Shown here: piece after piece, positions 37,167 through 45,021 of the stretch
How the letters are laid out: each line of letters opens with the position of its first letter
Numbering within the stretch: position 1 is the first letter of the stretch
NCBI RefSeq assembly: GCF_014696925.1
Contig: NZ_JACJQY010000026.1
Span: 1 to 64,000, forward strand
DNA length: 64,000 nucleotides
Reading direction: 5' to 3'
DNA from: Phormidium tenue FACHB-1050
GTDB taxonomy: Bacteria > Cyanobacteriota > Cyanobacteriia > Pseudanabaenales > Pseudanabaenaceae
The notes under the pieces: model-generated
Database searches by the model: none
What the model saw: only the letters and a program-made list of their open reading frames with translations
Told to the model about the DNA's origin: nothing
Position numbers and translations under genes: made by a program

Positions 37167-39194
37167 ATGGATTTCTTAACACCGCCTTCAACTCAACTGC
37201 CACCTAGCACCTATGCTGAGGTGAGACAGGCTAGCTCTAGTCAAACGTTGGCATCACCGCCAACGTCGCCTAGCCGTGTTGCTAAATTACCTGCTGAATT
37301 GCCGATAGAGGTCAGAGCGCAGCTACAACTCCTTTTAGAAACATTGCCTGATCCTAAGGCGATCGCTCAGCACTTCAAAGCTGAGCTGCTGGCTCAAGCT
37401 GGCCCAATCAAGCCCAACAGTCTACCTAAACCCAAACCTAACGATAAACCGCGTCCATCCTTGCCGCCGCGTGTAGGTGAAAAGTTAAATGTGGTCAGTG
37501 ATCGCCAAGAATATGACATCAACACACAGGTATTTGTCGCTGAAGGCAATGTGGTCATTAATTACAAAAAATCTGAGCTTAAAGCCGATCGCGTGCAGTT
37601 AAATACCAAAACGCAAGAAGTTGTTGCGGAAGGGAATGTATTTTTTACACGCGGCGATCAGAAGATCCGTGGTTCCAAGCTTACTTATAATTACGGCAAT
37701 GTTAAGGGCGAACTTCTGAATGCATCAGGTGCAGTTGATCTGGGTACTTTGAATAGTTCTGAAGTATCGCGATCGCCTTCACAAACTGACAGTAACTCAA
37801 TTACCCTCTCCCCGATCGGGACTGGGAATTCTAATGATGGGCAAGTACGCCGTCTTGGGTTTATTGCCGAGCGCTTAATTCTAGATGGGGATACTTGGAC
37901 TGCCGAAAATTTGCGCGTGACTAACGATCCCTTCAGTCCACCTGAACTGGAACTAACTACCAGCAAAGCGACCCTAACGCCGATTTCGCCAACCCAAAAC
38001 CGTCTAGATTTAGAATCGCCCCGCATTGTCTTTGATCAAGGCTTCTCACTGCCATTGCCAGTCAATAGTATTACGCTTGATCGTTTTCAGCGCTTTGCTC
38101 CTGCGTTGGTGGGCTTTGATCGGACTGATCGCGGTGGTGTATTTTATCAACAGAGTTTTGATGTAGTTACTGAACCTAACTTGAACTTTCAGTTATCACC
38201 CCAATTGCTACTTCAACGTGCTTTTTCCAGCCAGAGTGGATTTTCAGGATTCGATATTATTGGGGTTGTGGCGACTTTAAGTGGTGCTTTTGATGATGGA
38301 TCTAGTTTATCGGCAAGGGCTAGTTTCTCAGGGTTAGACTTTTCTAGAATTGATTCTCTGTTGCGAGCTAATGCCAGCTATCAGATCCCTGTGTTTGGCA
38401 ACCATACTTTGCTTTCGCAGTACGCTTTTCGCGATCGGGTTTTCAATGGTTCCCTAGGATTTCAAGATGTAAATAACATTTTAGGAACAACTTTGTTATC
38501 CCCCAACTATGTTCTGGGGGATTCTCAAATTTCCTTTAGCTATCAAGCTTCTGTTCAGTTTGTGGGAGCGCAAAGATCTGATCTGCAACCAAGTACAATT
38601 GGTTCCTTAATTCGTGTCCAAGGTGCTGCGGTTTTGAGTCGAGCCTTTCCTCTATTGCGTGGTGAGCCAGCGCCAGCCGAAAAAGAAACAGGACTGCGCT
38701 TTTCTCCAAAACCAATTGTGCCGAAGTTAGATGCTTTTTTAAGCGCTCAAGGGGTGACTTCTTTCTATTCCAATGGAGCTAGTCAAGCAGTTTTATATGG
38801 AACTGTGGGACTAGCGGCGGAAGTCGGTCATTTTGCTAAAGACTTCCTTGATTATACGGCGTTAAGTATGAGCTATACCCAAGCATTTTCTAGTGGAAAG
38901 TCGCCATTCTTCTTTGATCAAGTTTCCGATGTGAAAGTGCTTACAGCCGCGATAATTCAGCAAATTTATGGTCCATTTCGACTTGGCATTCAGCAAAGTT
39001 GGAATCTGGATAGTGGTTCTGTCTTTGACTCTGTATATTCCTTGGAATATGCAAGGCGTACTTATTCTGTATTGGTTCGTTATAACCCTAATCAAGGCTT
39101 AGGGGAGTTTCTGATTCGGATTAGTGATTTTAACTGGACGCGCCCACCTTCCAATGTGACAAATGTTCAAAATGGCATAGAACAGCGTAACTAA
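37167..39194 (+). CDS. OstA/LptD-like outer-membrane envelope protein (DUF3769)
   Basis: A 675-residue protein. After a Pro-rich N-terminus, residues 105-180 form an OstA/LptA-like beta-jellyroll (NTQVFVAEGNVVINYKKSEL; TQEVVAEGNVFFTRGDQKIR). The C-terminal 430 residues have alternating polar and hydrophobic strands ending LVRYNPNQGLGEFLIRISDF, consistent with an LptD-like beta-barrel. Cyanobacterial homologues are annotated DUF3769 and are presumed to deliver LPS to the outer membrane. No clear signal peptide is seen at this start, so the true N-terminus or targeting is uncertain. Confidence 0.78.
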   Translation: MDFLTPPSTQLPPSTYAEVRQASSSQTLASPPTSPSRVAKLPAELPIEVRAQLQLLLETLPDPKAIAQHFKAELLAQAGPIKPNSLPKPKPNDKPRPSLPPRVGEKLNVVSDRQEYDINTQVFVAEGNVVINYKKSELKADRVQLNTKTQEVVAEGNVFFTRGDQKIRGSKLTYNYGNVKGELLNASGAVDLGTLNSSEVSRSPSQTDSNSITLSPIGTGNSNDGQVRRLGFIAERLILDGDTWTAENLRVTNDPFSPPELELTTSKATLTPISPTQNRLDLESPRIVFDQGFSLPLPVNSITLDRFQRFAPALVGFDRTDRGGVFYQQSFDVVTEPNLNFQLSPQLLLQRAFSSQSGFSGFDIIGVVATLSGAFDDGSSLSARASFSGLDFSRIDSLLRANASYQIPVFGNHTLLSQYAFRDRVFNGSLGFQDVNNILGTTLLSPNYVLGDSQISFSYQASVQFVGAQRSDLQPSTIGSLIRVQGAAVLSRAFPLLRGEPAPAEKETGLRFSPKPIVPKLDAFLSAQGVTSFYSNGASQAVLYGTVGLAAEVGHFAKDFLDYTALSMSYTQAFSSGKSPFFFDQVSDVKVLTAAIIQQIYGPFRLGIQQSWNLDSGSVFDSVYSLEYARRTYSVLVRYNPNQGLGEFLIRISDFNWTRPPSNVTNVQNGIEQRN

Positions 39195-39223
39195 ACGAGG
39201 CGGCGCGAAGCGCCGCCTCGTTT
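39193..39223. repeat. GC-core hairpin overlapping the stop codon of the LptD-like gene
   Basis: AAACGAGGCGGCGC-GAA-exact complement; the first two bases are the AA of the TAA stop. Likely terminator. Confidence 0.75.
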
Positions 39224-39228
39224 GGTAA

Positions 39229-39259
39229 TTTGATGGTGCGGCTTTGCCGCACCATCAAA
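39229..39259. repeat. Second hairpin between convergent genes
   Basis: TTTGATGGTGCGGC-TTT-exact complement. The core GATGGTGCGGC also occurs, imperfectly, after adhC at 1635. Confidence 0.7.
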
Positions 39260-39287
39260 CATCGGTTCCTTATTTTAGGGCAAAGCC

Positions 39288-39830
39288 CTAAGCGGGAATG
39301 AATTTAAGAGAAACTCCATTCATGCAGTAACGTTGTCCTGTGGGTTTTGGTCCATCATCAAAGACATGACCTAAATGTCCACCGCATCGGCTGCAATGAA
39401 CTTCAATACGCTTCATAAATAGAGAGGTATCAGTTGTAGTGGCGATCGCACCTTCAATGGGTTGAAAAAAGCTCGGCCAACCCGTGCGGCTATTGAACTT
39501 AGTGTCAGATGTGAATAATGGCTGATCGCAGCCAGCACAGTTATAAGTACCCTTGCTATATTCCTTATCGAGAGGACTGCTAAATGAGCGCTCAGTACCA
39601 TGTTTGCGTAAAACACGAAACTGCTCTGGGGTAAGAATTTGTTTCCATTCATCTTCAGTTTTCATAATTTGATACTTCTTAGTTGCTTTAGTTAAGTCTA
39701 CGGCGATCGCAGAGTCTGTGGGTGTGGAATCTGTGGATGTGGAATCTGTGGATCGCGATCGCCAAAGTTGAAATAGCCATGAACTGCCGATGACGGCTGC
39801 TCCAGTGAGTAATAGATCTCTTTTGGTCAT
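39288..39830 (-). CDS. msrB: Peptide-methionine (R)-S-oxide reductase
   Basis: A 180-residue MsrB with an N-terminal membrane or export segment (DLLLTGAAVIGSSWLFQLW), so it is probably periplasmic or membrane-attached. Zinc-binding CxxC pairs are YNCAGCDQPLF and VHCSRCGGHLGHVF. The catalytic cysteine is in GQRYCMNGVSLKF. It repairs oxidised methionine. A low-complexity STDSTPTDS linker joins anchor and domain. Confidence 0.94.
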   Translation of the reverse strand: MTKRDLLLTGAAVIGSSWLFQLWRSRSTDSTSTDSTPTDSAIAVDLTKATKKYQIMKTEDEWKQILTPEQFRVLRKHGTERSFSSPLDKEYSKGTYNCAGCDQPLFTSDTKFNSRTGWPSFFQPIEGAIATTTDTSLFMKRIEVHCSRCGGHLGHVFDDGPKPTGQRYCMNGVSLKFIPA

Positions 39831-40175
39831 TGTTGATATTCCAACTGGGTATTAGTAGGTATTACTCATAACTTTGTGCTTTTTACAGCAATTACTGAGT
39901 AAAGGAACCACTAGATATTTTTAGAAAGTGTTGCAAAGCAATACTTTCCAAAAATATCTGGGTTTGGGCTTGAGCGTAAATCGTAGTGATAGCTGTAATT
40001 CAATCTACGAAGATCGATAGCTGTATGGATGTGAAATCGGTGAATGGCGATCGCTATGAAAATATGCTTAAAAAAGTTAAAGCTGTAGCAGTTACTACGA
40101 TTTACAATCTAGATTATAATTGTAACAATACTTAAAGCTGAGAAATCACTTCAAACTTTAAAAGGTTAAACAACA
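39831..40175. repeat. Intergenic gap upstream of sodB with two inverted-repeat elements
   Basis: First, a hairpin at 39913-39959 (AGATATTTTTAGAAAGTGTT, then GC, AAA loop, near-exact complement). Second, a 130-bp element at 39976-40105 bounded by GTAAATCGTAGT and ACTACGATTTAC, with internal AGCTGTA repeats, which looks like a MITE. The sodB promoter should lie in 40090-40160. Confidence 0.55.
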
Positions 40176-40778
40176 ATGGCATTTGAACTCCCATCTTTAC
40201 CCTATGCCCAAGATGCTCTTGCAGCTTCGGGTATGTCTGCTGAGACACTATCATTTCACTATGGTAAGCACCATAAGGCTTATGTTGATAACCTCAACAA
40301 CCTGATTAAAGATACTGATCTTGCTGACAAATCCTTAGAAGAAATCATCAAGATTAGCTACAAAGAAGGCAAAGCGGGAATCTTTAATAACGCTGCTCAA
40401 GTTTGGAATCATACTTTCTACTGGAATGGCATTAAGCCTGCTGGTGGTGGTGCTCCTACTGGTGCTTTGTTAGAAGCAATCAATGCTAGTTTTGGTAGCT
40501 TGGATAACTTTAAGACCGAATTTAAAAATGCTGGTGCAACTCAATTTGGTAGCGGCTGGGCATGGCTCGTTGCTGAAGGCGGTAAGTTGAAAATCACTAA
40601 AACCCCTAATGCTGAAAATCCCCTAGTTCATGAAGGTCAAGTACCTTTGTTGACAATGGATGTTTGGGAACATGCTTATTACCTCGACTTCCAAAATAGC
40701 CGTCCTAACTTCATGGCTAACTTTGTCGAAAAACTCATCAACTGGGATTTTGTTGCTGCTAACTTCGCGGCTGTCTAG
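40176..40778 (+). CDS. sodB: Superoxide dismutase, iron type
   Basis: A 200-residue Fe-SOD. Metal ligands by position are H28 ([12 protein letters not shown]), H79 ([11 protein letters not shown]) and the Asp and His of [14 protein letters not shown]. The Gln in AAQVWNH, from the N-terminal half, is characteristic of the iron enzyme rather than the manganese one. No signal peptide, so it is cytosolic and presumably protects photosystem I and iron-sulfur proteins. Confidence 0.95.
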   Translation: MAFELPSLPYAQDALAASGMSAETLSFHYGKHHKAYVDNLNNLIKDTDLADKSLEEIIKISYKEGKAGIFNNAAQVWNHTFYWNGIKPAGGGAPTGALLEAINASFGSLDNFKTEFKNAGATQFGSGWAWLVAEGGKLKITKTPNAENPLVHEGQVPLLTMDVWEHAYYLDFQNSRPNFMANFVEKLINWDFVAANFAAV

Positions 40779-40806
40779 TTGTAAACAGCGCATAGCGCTA
40801 TTTTTA

Positions 40807-40842
40807 AAAAAGAGAAGCATTGCTTAGCAATGCTTCTCTTTT
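40807..40842. terminator. Hairpin after sodB
   Basis: AAAAAGAGAAGCATTGC-TTA-GCAATGCTTCTCTTTTT followed by GTTT. A good terminator shape; its loop and GC core resemble the 51149 hairpin. Confidence 0.7.
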
Positions 40843-40894
40843 TGTTTGGAGATCTCTAGTCTGGAGTTTCGTAATTTAGGCGATATCAGCGTTT

Positions 40895-41113
40895 TTACTT
40901 TTTGTCTGACGAAGGGCGATCGAGGATGACTCGAATCAGGACGGCAAGAGCAAGAATTGCGCCGACAGTTGGGCTATTGATTAGGGTAGGAATTGTATTG
41001 GATGCGTCAACGGATGTTGTTGAAGGTATGGATTCGATCGCAGTTTGTTTGTTAGCAGGTGAGCTATTAGTTTGGGCGATCGCTTGAGTTGTGACTGGCT
41101 TTTGAACTGACAT
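40895..41113 (-). CDS. Small hypothetical membrane protein
   Basis: A 72-residue frame with a Ser/Thr/Gln-rich N-terminal half and one C-terminal membrane segment (SPTVGAILALAVLIRVILD) ending in a charged RPSSDKK. The start is ATG without a clear Shine-Dalgarno sequence. The composition is protein-like, and the overlapping plus-strand frame is less so. No family recognised. Confidence 0.5.
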   Translation of the reverse strand: MSVQKPVTTQAIAQTNSSPANKQTAIESIPSTTSVDASNTIPTLINSPTVGAILALAVLIRVILDRPSSDKK

Positions 41114-41216
41114 AATTTTTTGTTCCGAATTAAACTATGCCAACACTATGAAATATGGCTGCTTGACTGACTTTGCATGATTTGCGTGACTTGCGTGCTT
41201 TTACGGTTAGAGATTA

Positions 41217-41281
41217 AGATCTCCGACTTTTTTTGTGCTACCAAAGGGAATCTGCAAGTTCATAGAAAAAGTCGGAGATCT
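41217..41281. repeat. 65-bp inverted-repeat element upstream of the NACHT gene
   Basis: Left end AGATCTCCGACTTTTTTTGT and right end AAAAAGTCGGAGATCT are complementary. A second element of exactly 65 bp with the same ends lies at 43700-43764 on the far side of the NACHT gene; a single half occurs near 9189. MITE-like. Confidence 0.75.
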
Positions 41282-41386
41282 GCGCTGTTAGAGGTTGCCT
41301 GTGCTTGAGTAATCTTTATTTTCATCGTCAAATTTTTGCGTGACTTAAAAAATGTCAAAATGGATTGAGTTGCTTGAGTTTTAGAA

Positions 41387-43666
41387 ATGGCACGATCACT
41401 ACGGGCTTCTCAGAAAGATATAAGTAATATCAAAAAGGCGATGAGGCGCGAGAAGTATACGCAACAGCTTCTTGCTGAACAACTAAAAATTTCGCGATCT
41501 ACTATTACAGCCTTATTTGCTGGGAAACCGATTGACAAAAACAATTTCAACGAAATATGTGAATATCTTGGACTCAGAGAGATACGAGGGGAAGAAGCCG
41601 TAAGTGATGACCTCGATCTCCTAGTCAAAGAGGTGAAGCAAAAAATCGCGGCGGATGTGACCGATCGCTGTGGGACGATGCGGGTATTGGATATGACGCA
41701 ACCTGTCGATCTGGATCGCATTTATACCGATGTGAATATCATTAAGGATGTAATCGGGCGGCGGCGGATTGGCTATGACGAGGTGATGGAGGTATGTACC
41801 CGTGAGCATTTTGATCGCTTTTTGGTAGGAACGATTAAAGAACGGGTGGCGGGATTTGAGGCGGTTGAAGAATTTCAAAAACTAGTGGTATTGGGTAAAC
41901 CGGGGGCAGGAAAAACCACATTTATGAAATATTTGGCTATGTCTTGTCTCAGTGGTAGGTTCCATGGGGAACTTGTGCCGATCTTTGTGACGCTGAAGGC
42001 TTATGCGGAGGAGAGGGGACAGCCAACGCTAGAGAATTACATTTTAAACGAGTTCCAACAGCTTAAAGTATCGCAAGATGTGGTGCAATGCTTACTAGAA
42101 AATGGTAAAGCGTTAATCTTATTGGATGGATTAGATGAAATTAAAGATGAGCACGATTATCAAGTGAAGCAAGATATTAAAAAATTCTCAACACGTTGGC
42201 TTAAAAATAGGTTTGTAATTACTAGTCGAATTCCTGCAAGAGCTAATGAATTTGAGACCTTTACAGATGTAGAAGTTAGTGATTTTGATAATGAGCAAAT
42301 TGAAACATTCATTAATCAATGGTTTTTGAAGAAAAATAAAACAGAAGCAAAAATTTTAATAGAGCAATTGAAATATAATCAACCTGTAAAAGAATTAGCC
42401 AAAACTCCATTACTACTAACTCTAATATGTTATTTGTATGGGCAACGTCAAAACTTACCTGTGAAGCTATCAGAACTTTACAAGGAAGGAGTAGAAGTAT
42501 TAATGAAAACATGGGGGAGTGAACGTAAGGTTAAAGGCGAGGAAATTTATAAAAACTTTTCCCTCCAAAACAAACAGAGTATGTTAGGAAAAATTGCTTT
42601 TAGCGCGTTTGAGAATAGTGAATATTTCTTGCATAAGGATACTTTACAAAAACAAATTGAAGATATGTTTAATCTATCTAACTCAGATTATAGTGAAGTG
42701 ATTTTAGAGGCAATTGAGTATCATCACGGTTTATTAGTTACTCGAGCAAAAAATATTTATTCTTTTTCTCATCTTACTTTCCAAGAATATTTCACAGCAC
42801 GCGAAATTGAACAGAAACAAAAATTTGAAATGCTAGTGCAACATATCACTGACCCTAGATGGAGACATGTTATTTTACTAACTGTGGAATTAAGACAATC
42901 GGATGATATTTTACGATTGATGAAAAAGCAAATAGATGAAATGCTAGCAGTGAACGAGAAGTTTCAATGCTTTTTACTTTGGTTACAGCAAAAAACGAAT
43001 TCTGTACACACTAGGTATAAACACGTTGCTGTTAGAGCTTATTATGCTGATGCTGTAGTTTGTGCGTATGAACTCCCTTATGCACTTGACTATGGACTTG
43101 AAATTGATTTCACTTATGATCTCAATCTTGATATTGATATTGATATTGACCTCAAACTTATTCTTGATATCCATCTCATTCACACGCTGGAAATCCTTTT
43201 CAATATAGACTCTAATCTTAAATCAGTCCTTGAAATCGCCTTTAAACTCTCTCTCAATTTAAACAACAATATTTTTTCGGAAATCTTTTTTGAGATTGAA
43301 TTCTATCTAAAACTAGCTCATGAAATTGCCCTTGAGCTATCTTGTAAAGCCAATATAGCTGATACTGAGTTACAGCAATTAGTACAAACAGTTAAAGATG
43401 AATTGCCATCACCAATTAATGATCTCAAAATATACTTGCAATGGTGGCAAACTAATGGAAGAGAGTGGGTTCAAAAATTCCGTCATGTATGTATTAAGCA
43501 CCGCAATATTGGTCACGATTGGCAGTTTACTAAAGAACAAGTGGAACTTCTCAAAAAATATTACGCAGCCAATCTCCTCCTTGTCGAGTGCATGAACCGC
43601 AGCTACGTCAGCAAACAAGTCCGCGAAGAAATTGAATCAACGATGCTTTTGCCAAGTAAAAAGTAG
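41387..43666 (+). CDS. HTH-NACHT NTPase (candidate bNACHT-type defence protein)
   Basis: A 759-residue STAND ATPase. Residues 15-62 resemble a Xre-like helix-turn-helix (TQQLLAEQLKISRSTITALF). A NACHT domain follows, with Walker A G170-K-P-G-A-G-K-T and Walker B LILLDGLDEI. TSRIPARANEF and HLTFQEYFTAREI match NACHT sensor and C-terminal blocks. Residues about 560-630 have an unusual Asp/Leu/Ile alternation (DLNLDIDIDIDLKLILDIHL), as in the repetitive sensor region of cyanobacterial NACHT proteins. Related bacterial NACHT proteins act in antiphage defence; that role here is inferred. The second half is more AT-rich than neighbours. Confidence 0.85.
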   Translation: MARSLRASQKDISNIKKAMRREKYTQQLLAEQLKISRSTITALFAGKPIDKNNFNEICEYLGLREIRGEEAVSDDLDLLVKEVKQKIAADVTDRCGTMRVLDMTQPVDLDRIYTDVNIIKDVIGRRRIGYDEVMEVCTREHFDRFLVGTIKERVAGFEAVEEFQKLVVLGKPGAGKTTFMKYLAMSCLSGRFHGELVPIFVTLKAYAEERGQPTLENYILNEFQQLKVSQDVVQCLLENGKALILLDGLDEIKDEHDYQVKQDIKKFSTRWLKNRFVITSRIPARANEFETFTDVEVSDFDNEQIETFINQWFLKKNKTEAKILIEQLKYNQPVKELAKTPLLLTLICYLYGQRQNLPVKLSELYKEGVEVLMKTWGSERKVKGEEIYKNFSLQNKQSMLGKIAFSAFENSEYFLHKDTLQKQIEDMFNLSNSDYSEVILEAIEYHHGLLVTRAKNIYSFSHLTFQEYFTAREIEQKQKFEMLVQHITDPRWRHVILLTVELRQSDDILRLMKKQIDEMLAVNEKFQCFLLWLQQKTNSVHTRYKHVAVRAYYADAVVCAYELPYALDYGLEIDFTYDLNLDIDIDIDLKLILDIHLIHTLEILFNIDSNLKSVLEIAFKLSLNLNNNIFSEIFFEIEFYLKLAHEIALELSCKANIADTELQQLVQTVKDELPSPINDLKIYLQWWQTNGREWVQKFRHVCIKHRNIGHDWQFTKEQVELLKKYYAANLLLVECMNRSYVSKQVREEIESTMLLPSKK

Positions 43667-43699
43667 AAAGGCAAAAGGAAAAAGGAAAAGTAAAGACCC

Positions 43700-43764
43700 A
43701 GATCTCCGACTTTTTTTGTGGATTCATAGATCCTTTTTGATAGCGCCCAAAAAGTCGGAGATCT
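43700..43764. repeat. 65-bp inverted-repeat element downstream of the NACHT gene
   Basis: Same terminal sequences and same length as 41217-41281 (AGATCTCCGACTTTTTTTGT ... AAAAAGTCGGAGATCT), with a different middle. Confidence 0.75.
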
Positions 43765-43801
43765 TTAGACACTACATTAACCGATATAACCAATATCTCG
43801 T

Positions 43802-43871
43802 AGGGGTTAAGCATTTGCGTCACAAATTTTAAACCCATCACAGAGACATCATTCCGCAAATGCTTAACCCT
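43802..43871. repeat. 70-bp MITE-like inverted repeat
   Basis: AGGGGTTAAGCATTTGCG (43802-43819) is complementary to CGCAAATGCTTAACCCT (43855-43871). Short non-coding centre. Confidence 0.65.
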
Positions 43872-43904
43872 CTTCGCTTTCACAAATAAATTGTCCCTGC
43901 GTTA

Positions 43905-43986
43905 CGAGGTTTAGGGCAAAGCATTCCCAAATGAAGGGAATCTGTAAAATCATAAATCTCTGCGGGAATGCTTTGCCCCTACGAGA
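43905..43986. repeat. MITE-like inverted repeat
   Basis: AGGGCAAAGCATTCCC (43913-43928) and GGGAATGCTTTGCCCCT (43964-43980) are complementary, with ACGAG near both outer ends. Third different element in a row in this 367-base gap. Confidence 0.6.
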
Positions 43987-44033
43987 TCTACATTTATGTC
44001 ACAATTTGCAAGCTCATAATTTAAAATTAACCA

Positions 44034-44291
44034 TTGTTTGACCAACCTTTACCCCGCGATCCCAGAACAGGGCTACCAATTCCCGACTCTCCCTATCCTC
44101 ATACTCAAATTGGTTCACGAACCAGTCGGCGCACAGGAGACACATATCGCCAAGCCAGAGAATTTGGCTATGATGGCGAAATTATTAGAGACATTGATTT
44201 TACCAATCATCGCCGTGCTGACCATACTAACCCACATCAACATCGCTATAATCAACTTACAGGAAAGCGACAGTCCGCCGAACCACTATAG
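44034..44291 (+). CDS. Orphan polymorphic-toxin-like C-terminal module (type 24-like)
   Basis: An 85-residue frame with TTG start at 44034; a stop codon at 44028 blocks any upstream extension. The sequence PYPHTQIGSRTSRRTGDTYR then QAREFGYDGEIIRDIDFTNH and RADHTNPHQHRYNQLTGKR resembles the toxin domain at the C-terminus of polymorphic toxins (bacterial toxin 24 group, from memory). Such domains are normally attached to long secreted proteins; here the module stands alone. The next gene, 18 bases on, is a candidate immunity protein. It may be an orphan cassette left by recombination or a displaced toxin tip. Confidence 0.6.
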   Translation: MFDQPLPRDPRTGLPIPDSPYPHTQIGSRTSRRTGDTYRQAREFGYDGEIIRDIDFTNHRRADHTNPHQHRYNQLTGKRQSAEPL

Positions 44292-44309
44292 CTTTTCAGG
44301 AAAATAAAA

Positions 44310-44792
44310 ATGTCTAATGTAATTGAAATCAAATATCAGAATAGCCAAAATACATCGACAGTCGAACTAATTGACCTGTTAAACCTGATCGAAAGTAACA
44401 AACAGCAACAACTTATCTGGTCAATTTTAGATCTCGAAGCGATCGGCGATATCAGCATGATTTGGGAAAGAGGCATCCTCGATTTAGAAGCAAATATCAA
44501 ATATTTACCCCAAGGATTAATCCTGAGTTGGAAAATGCTAGTTCAATTAGCCCAAAAATTTGATCAAGTAATTAATACCGTCATCGTTGGTTGTCAAAAA
44601 GTATCTAACATTCCATCTTTAGAACCAAACATAGATCTAGATGAACCTTGCGAAATCGTTTTAGAACTAATCGATAGCTCAGTTTGGCGCATCTACACTA
44701 AAGACAAACTTCTATCTGCTAAACTCGCACTGTTCACTCCAGAACCAAGTAATGTTAGGCAATTAGAAGCGATCGCTAAAGCTTTACATTAA
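44310..44792 (+). CDS. Candidate immunity protein
   Basis: A 160-residue acidic, soluble protein (NTSTVELIDLLNLIESNKQQ; CEIVLELIDSSVWRIYTKDK). I do not recognise a named family. Size, acidity, lack of signal and position directly after a polymorphic-toxin-like module are what an immunity protein would show. The C-terminal RQLEAIAKALH is a plausible end. Function inferred from context only. Confidence 0.55.
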   Translation: MSNVIEIKYQNSQNTSTVELIDLLNLIESNKQQQLIWSILDLEAIGDISMIWERGILDLEANIKYLPQGLILSWKMLVQLAQKFDQVINTVIVGCQKVSNIPSLEPNIDLDEPCEIVLELIDSSVWRIYTKDKLLSAKLALFTPEPSNVRQLEAIAKALH

Positions 44793-45021
44793 TCGCTTCG
44801 TACCTAAAATTGTTTTCAAAGTTGCCATATAGTTAGTGGACAAATTGCGATCGCCTTCACCACAACTGATAAAAATACTTTGCTCTAAAGCGATCGCACT
44901 GTAGATATGCTGATAGGCGATCGCAGTCCACAAATACGATCATCATAAAATATAGCTGTTTGCTTAATATTGCGTCATAATGGGGAGTAAACCTTAGCAA
45001 AACTTGACCCAGTTTAGAACA

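Noticed and set aside
40902-41087. Plus-strand ORF opposite the small membrane protein
   Set aside because: Overlaps the minus-strand frame that has a clear membrane segment and charged end; the plus frame is less protein-like.
43796-43990. CRISPR-like array in the repeat-rich gap after the NACHT gene
   Set aside because: The repeats are three different inverted-repeat elements, not a direct repeat with regular spacers.
44038-44307. 89-residue ORF overlapping the toxin-like module
   Set aside because: Alternative frame; its reading lacks domain-like features, while the 44034 frame carries the toxin-like motifs.
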